Positions 5,458 to 8,453 of a stretch of DNA of 8,453 nucleotides are shown one piece after another. The notes under the pieces are model-generated. The model saw only the letters and a list, made by a program, of their open reading frames with translations, was not told the origin of the DNA and made no database searches. Numbering within the stretch: the stretch's first letter is position 1; every line of letters starts with the position of its first letter. The stretch is taken from the NCBI GenBank assembly GCA_020356305.1, contig CP070636.1:1055279-1063731 (forward strand), written 5' to 3'. Made by a program: the position numbers and the translations under genes. This DNA comes from Candidatus Bathyarchaeota archaeon (GTDB taxonomy: Archaea; Thermoproteota; Bathyarchaeia; Bathyarchaeales; Bathyarchaeaceae).

Positions 5458-5496
5458 ATGATACGTTTCACGATGATGAGGATGATGATAAACTAG
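5458..5496 (+). CDS. Possible 12-codon leaderless upstream ORF abutting the KH gene
   Basis: The frame encodes MIRFTMMRMMIN and ends in TAG directly before ATG 5497 (TAGATG). The DNA is a GATGATGAGGATGATGAT stretch with several ATGs in frame. The KH gene lacks a properly spaced Shine-Dalgarno motif (GAGG at 5477-5480 is 16 bases away), so re-initiation from this ORF could feed it. Coding is not proven. Confidence 0.3.
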   Translation: MIRFTMMRMMIN

Positions 5497-6018
5497 ATGC
5501 CGAAGATGACTAACATCTGTGACTTCTGCTTGAAAAGTGGAATTCTATGTGCCAAGTGCCAAGCAAAACTCAGTTCAGGGAAGGTAACGGAGGCGGACCT
5601 ACAGGTAGGCCGTCATCTTTTGTCGCTTGAAAGCACGTATCCTCTTCTTCAAGACATCCGTTTTCATAGGGCGGTGGAAGCTGACAATCTTTTAGCAGTG
5701 ATTGTGGGACGGGGCGACGTCGCCCGTCTGCTAAGTTACGGCGGAAAGATCATAAAGAATCTAGGTGAAAAAATTGGCAAAACAATTCGCGTTTTGGAAC
5801 ATGGGGTTGATGACAGAAAATTTTTGGAAGACCTATTTGCCCCTTCAAGCATCATTACGATAAACACGATCTGGTTACCTGATGGAACAACTGAAACCCG
5901 AGTGATTCTGAGGAAGCGAAGGCGAAGGATGAAATCGTCCCTCACCAACATTGAGGCGCTGAAGGAAATCGCTAAAAAGGTCCGTGGAACAACCCTTAGA
6001 GTGGAATTTGCCCGATGA
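5497..6018 (+). CDS. Zinc-ribbon and KH-domain RNA-binding protein (archaeal NusA-like family)
   Basis: The product is 173 residues. A small N-terminal zinc ribbon has Cys8-x2-Cys11 and Cys18-x2-Cys21 (ICDFCLKSGILCAKC). The middle region (about 62-105) fits a KH fold: LLAVIVGRGDVARLLSYGGKIIKNLGEKIGKTIRVLE, with the GXXG loop reading SYGG (80-83). A beta/basic segment (LRKRRRRMKSS, 138-148) and a closing VRGTTLRVEFAR follow. Archaeal proteins of this layout are annotated as KH or NusA-like factors and are thought to bind RNA in transcription or translation. The precise role is not established. The gene ends 13 bp before aspS, so the two are likely one operon. ATG 5497 is kept because the zinc ribbon starts six codons later and no earlier in-frame start is needed. 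The alternative name 'transcription elongation factor' would be a guess. Confidence 0.75.
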   Translation: MPKMTNICDFCLKSGILCAKCQAKLSSGKVTEADLQVGRHLLSLESTYPLLQDIRFHRAVEADNLLAVIVGRGDVARLLSYGGKIIKNLGEKIGKTIRVLEHGVDDRKFLEDLFAPSSIITINTIWLPDGTTETRVILRKRRRRMKSSLTNIEALKEIAKKVRGTTLRVEFAR

Positions 6019-6031
6019 CAGAGGCTCCTAC

Positions 6032-7351
6032 ATGGAAATTGATCAACTGGGAGAATGGCGCAGAACCCACTTCTCAGCAACTGTCACACCGGAGCTCGAC
6101 GGAAAAGAAGTCATTGTTTTAGGTTGGGTTCAGGACATCCGCGACCTAGGCGGCTTAAGGTTTGTGATTCTGCAAGATAGAGACGGAACCGTTCAGATAA
6201 CCATTGCACGTAACAGAGTTGCTGAGGACTTGGGCAAACGAGCCGACCACCTGCAGCGGCAGTACGCAATCGGCGTGAAGGGAACAGTTAAAAAGACAAA
6301 GCAAACCCCACGAGGAATAGAAATTGTTCCAAGCGAGATCCGAATTCTTGGAATAGCCCAACACCCGCTGCCCTTAGATGTAACAGGACGAACTCCAGCG
6401 CAAATCGATGTGCGACTGGATGCGCGTGTTCTCGATTTGCGCCGAGACGAGAATAACGCTGTCTTTAGAATCCAGCACGTCGCGCTGGCAGCCATACGTG
6501 AATTCTTATCTGAACAAAGCTTCACAGAGGTTAATACGCCAAAAATTATCGCTTCCGCCACTGAGGGAGGGGCTGCCCTCTTCTCCGTTGACTACTTTGG
6601 ACGCGAAGCTTTTCTAGCGCAAAGTCCTCAGTTGTATAAGGAACAGCTAGTTCTGGCTTTTGACCGTGTTTTTGAGATTGGCTCCTTTTTCAGAGCTGAG
6701 GAATCACATACCCGACGCCATTTGAGTGAGTTTGTGTCTATTGACATTGAACAAGCTTTTGCAGACGCAAATGACACGATGAAAGTGCTTGAAGAAATGG
6801 TGCATCACCTGTGCAAAACGGTGAAAAGCCGCTGTCAAAAAGAGTTGAAAATCCTTAAACACAGAATTGAGGTGCCGAAGACTCCCTTCAAACGCTTCAC
6901 CTACGACGAAGTCGTGGAAGAGCTTGGACGACAGGGAATAGAGGTTTCTTGGGGAGAGGATGTTCCAACCGCTGCGTTCAGAACTTTGGGCAAGCTCCAC
7001 CCCTATTTCTACTATATAACTGACTGGCCCGCCAAGTCGAAGCCTTTCTACATAAAGCCGCGAACCGATAACCCTGAGTTAAGTGAGGCTTTCGACCTTA
7101 TGTGGAAATGGATAGAACTTGCCTCTGGGGGAACCCGCGTCCACTCCAAGGACCTTTTGGTGAGAAGGTTGAGAGAGCAGGGCCTGCGACCCGAATCGTT
7201 CAGATATCACGCCCAAGTGTTCGATTACGGCATGCCCCCTCATGCCGGATGGGCAGCTGGGCTTGCAAGGGTGATGATGATGCTTACGGGAAAGCGAAAC
7301 ATACGAGAGGTTGTGCTCTTTCCTAGAGACCAATTCAGACTCACGCCCTAG
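6032..7351 (+). CDS. aspS: Aspartyl-tRNA synthetase, archaeal/eukaryotic type
   Basis: The product is 439 residues and charges tRNA-Asp with aspartate. An N-terminal OB-fold anticodon-binding domain (about 10-110, with VIVLGWVQDIRDLGG) is followed by the class II catalytic core. Motif 1 lies around FTEVNTPKIIASATEGG (164-180). Next is AFLAQSPQLYKEQL, motif 2 is FRAEESHTRRHLSEF (220-234), and motif 3 is GMPPHAGWAAGLARVMMM (400-417) with Arg413. The protein ends NIREVVLFPRDQFRLTP, the typical archaeal C terminus. It lacks the bacterial insertion domain. Start ATG 6032 has GAGG (6021-6024) 7 bases upstream. The frame is open back to 5984, but that would overlap the KH gene by 35 bases. Whether it also charges tRNA-Asn depends on anticodon-domain residues (Gln34 follows GWV) and on whether the genome has AsnRS or GatCAB, which is not visible here. 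Confidence 0.97.
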   Translation: MEIDQLGEWRRTHFSATVTPELDGKEVIVLGWVQDIRDLGGLRFVILQDRDGTVQITIARNRVAEDLGKRADHLQRQYAIGVKGTVKKTKQTPRGIEIVPSEIRILGIAQHPLPLDVTGRTPAQIDVRLDARVLDLRRDENNAVFRIQHVALAAIREFLSEQSFTEVNTPKIIASATEGGAALFSVDYFGREAFLAQSPQLYKEQLVLAFDRVFEIGSFFRAEESHTRRHLSEFVSIDIEQAFADANDTMKVLEEMVHHLCKTVKSRCQKELKILKHRIEVPKTPFKRFTYDEVVEELGRQGIEVSWGEDVPTAAFRTLGKLHPYFYYITDWPAKSKPFYIKPRTDNPELSEAFDLMWKWIELASGGTRVHSKDLLVRRLREQGLRPESFRYHAQVFDYGMPPHAGWAAGLARVMMMLTGKRNIREVVLFPRDQFRLTP

Positions 7352-7573
7352 CTAGCCAACGAAAAAAGATTTCGAAAATTGCACGGCAACATTTGATGAC
7401 TCTTAGCAACTTCGGGTTGCATTTTACTTGTTCCCGCCGCGCGCGCGGATGAGGATGGCTTGGAGTTGGTTTTGTCGGGTGAGCGCGCGTCTACCGTGTT
7501 TTGCATTCTTTTATTTCCAGTCTGTATTGTTGATTCATAACTCTTTTAACTTCTACAAGAGACCGTACAAAGA
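7352..7573. other. Intergenic region with a hairpin, CG-repeat blocks and GG tracts
   Basis: No gene is apparent. GCAAC-TTCGG-GTTGC (7406-7420) is a small hairpin followed by ATTTT, a possible aspS terminator. The palindrome CCGCGCGCGCGG (7437-7448) and GCGCGCG (7483-7489) can pair with each other across a loop rich in GG pairs. T-rich stretches follow (7497-7516). The CG blocks contrast sharply with the AT-rich surroundings, so a small structured RNA or a terminator is possible. No tRNA or clear box C/D sRNA was found. Confidence 0.5.
7541..7551 (+). promoter_or_regulatory. Weak TATA-like element upstream of the secreted protein gene
   Basis: CTCTTTTAACT is centred about 27-30 bases before the GTG 7574/ATG 7577 starts, the distance expected for a leaderless transcript. 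The box is a poor match to consensus. Confidence 0.3.
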
Positions 7574-7576
7574 GTG

Positions 7577-8206
7577 ATGAAAATGCAAACAAAAAGGCTC
7601 CTACTCTTTGCGTTGTCTCTTCTCTGTCTCGCGTTTATTCCTCTTCTTGTGCAAGCTACATCAATTACCCTATGCACGTTTGACAAGGACACGTATCACC
7701 AAGGCGAAACAGGGTACATCACAGTCACGATATATAACGATAAAGAGAGCAAAATCCGAATCACTGAGCTAACTGCGACAATTAACTACTACTACACTGA
7801 CAGTAGCGTCTACGTGCAGAAATTCTTCACAAACGAGACACTGCCTACCGAAATTCCACAAGGGCAATCAGACACCTTTTACGTTAGATTCAGCTTGCCA
7901 ACCAACATCGCGTCAGGCTACACAAACGTTGAAGTACGAGCAAAAACCGAGCTATGGAACGAACAAACAGAAAGGTGGTTTGGATCAGAAAATCCAACGC
8001 ATCAACTAACACTCTTCATAGAATCACCCTATAAACAACAATCAGAAGATTACCAACAACAATTGGACAAACAACAGGAAATTAACAAAAACACAACAGC
8101 AATCATGTACCTCATTGGATCCATGACGACAATATTCGCGGCAGCGACGATATTTCTCTTCATCCTCTACAGAAGAGCAAGTTTCACCGCACAACCTGTC
8201 GCCTAA
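7577..8206 (+). CDS. Secreted, membrane-anchored beta-sandwich protein of unknown function
   Basis: The product is 209 residues. A classical signal peptide (basic KR, then LLLFALSLLCLAFIPLL, probable cut after VQA near residue 27) leads to a beta-rich domain of about 120 residues. That domain starts SITLCTFDKDTYHQGETGYITVT and includes IPQGQSDTFYVRFSLP, a layout like CARDB/COG1361-type adhesion or surface domains. A Gln-rich polar linker follows (YKQQSEDYQQQLDKQQEINK, 152-171). One C-terminal transmembrane helix (about 176-198) and a short tail RRASFTAQPVA complete it. The bulk should face outside. It resembles the first gene of the window in plan but not in sequence. GTG 7574, ATG 7577 and ATG 7583 are all possible starts: GTGAT just before 7583 could be a ribosome site, while the TATA spacing favours a leaderless 7574/7577. 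No specific role can be assigned. Confidence 0.7.
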   Translation: MKMQTKRLLLFALSLLCLAFIPLLVQATSITLCTFDKDTYHQGETGYITVTIYNDKESKIRITELTATINYYYTDSSVYVQKFFTNETLPTEIPQGQSDTFYVRFSLPTNIASGYTNVEVRAKTELWNEQTERWFGSENPTHQLTLFIESPYKQQSEDYQQQLDKQQEINKNTTAIMYLIGSMTTIFAAATIFLFILYRRASFTAQPVA

Positions 8207-8250
8207 TCGTCTAGAGCGGAGACCAAAAATCGAAACCACTGTCAGTACGC

Positions 8251-8358
8251 TTGGATCATCAAGAGATAATTAGGGAACTCCTTTCCCTTTTCAGCGACCC
8301 TCTTCAAGCCCCAAAGGAAATAACACGATGTGCCCGCCTACTTAATAACCTTTGGTAA
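8251..8358 (+). CDS. Doubtful 35-codon ORF or gene remnant
   Basis: From TTG 8251 the frame encodes an amphipathic helical peptide, beginning LDHQEIIRELLSLFSDP and ending CARLLNNLW. The composition looks protein-like, and the frame is open back to a stop at 8212. There is no ribosome site and no recognised family. It could be a small protein, a decayed gene end or chance. Confidence 0.2.
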   Translation: MDHQEIIRELLSLFSDPLQAPKEITRCARLLNNLW

Positions 8359-8378
8359 GTATTTTCTAGTATTATTTT

Positions 8379-8387
8379 CTATAAAAG
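8379..8387 (+). promoter_or_regulatory. TATA box near the right edge
   Basis: CTATAAAAG is a strong archaeal TATA element. A start site 25-28 bases on falls at 8408-8411, next to ATG 8412. A variant of the TTACC palindrome (8346-8358) lies about 22 bases upstream of the box. Confidence 0.45.
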
Positions 8388-8411
8388 TAAACAAAAAGAC
8401 TATAGGCTTCG

Positions 8412-8453
8412 ATGTGCTTCACAGCATTATGTCTCCTTTTTTATGCGTTCTTA
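8412..8453 (+). CDS. Possible first 14 codons of a gene running off the window
   Basis: ATG 8412 opens MCFTALCLLFYAFL and stays open to the last base. It sits at the expected start of transcription for the TATA box at 8380, as in leaderless archaeal genes. The hydrophobic start could be a signal peptide or membrane helix. Fourteen codons are too few to be sure. Confidence 0.25.
   Translation, partial: MCFTALCLLFYAFL

Noticed and set aside
5472..5488. Box C-like ATGATGA motifs suggesting a C/D guide RNA
   Set aside because: No CUGA D box is suitably placed. The motif comes from a GATGAT repeat that is better explained by the short upstream ORF.
5984..6031. Earlier start for aspS overlapping the KH gene
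   Set aside because: ATG 6032 has GAGG 7 bases upstream, and family members begin near the WRRTHF segment. The 16 extra residues overlap the KH coding end.
7393..7420. TTGATGA plus hairpin as a C/D or other small guide RNA after aspS
   Set aside because: The C box has the wrong first base, and no D box follows. A simple terminator hairpin is a sufficient explanation.

Overview
The window reads as a piece of an archaeal chromosome. It carries an Alba chromatin protein, an archaeal-type aspartyl-tRNA synthetase, a DRG-like TGS GTPase, an Lrp/AsnC regulator, TATA/BRE-type promoters, and Shine-Dalgarno motifs of the GGTGAT/GGAGG type. The two membrane-anchored surface proteins with short charged or polar tails would suit an uncultured TACK-type lineage such as Bathyarchaeia. 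That lineage assignment is inference only. I see no phage, transposon, CRISPR or defence module. Most of the window is ordinary housekeeping DNA.

Layout, left to right. (1) The 3' end of a plus-strand surface protein: heptad coiled coil with an 84-bp tandem repeat, then a C-terminal membrane anchor (1-311). (2) A plus-strand TGS GTPase with altered G1 and G3 motifs (429-1604), then a thioredoxin-type arsenate reductase, arsC (1681-2115). (3) Converging on these, a minus-strand TraB/PrgY-type protein with an unusual four-cysteine cluster (2149-2850). A 29-codon leader ORF precedes it, and its promoter carries two near-identical 14-bp palindromes. (4) A 220-bp gene-poor stretch with an alternating CG island and a possible terminator. 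(5) A minus-strand pair, lrp-like regulator then sucC, 17 bp apart (4860 back to 3230). No sucD is present. (6) Diverging from that pair, alba (5029-5310). (7) A plus-strand operon of a zinc-ribbon/KH RNA-binding protein and aspS (5497-7351). A 12-codon ORF ends directly against the KH start codon. (8) A 220-bp CG-rich intergenic region. (9) A secreted, membrane-anchored beta-sandwich protein (7577-8206). (10) A right edge with a possible tiny ORF, a good TATA box and perhaps the first 14 codons of another gene.

Functionally, the KH protein and AspRS fit an information-processing operon. Alba stands alone beside them. The regulator-sucC pair suggests that a CoA-ligase subunit is controlled by an amino-acid- or metabolite-sensing factor. 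The most interesting signals are regulatory. They are the double palindrome at the TraB promoter (with a weaker third copy near 8350), a separate palindrome at the expected start of the lrp transcript, and the short ORFs abutting two start codons. The sequence alone does not reveal a clearly new multi-gene system.
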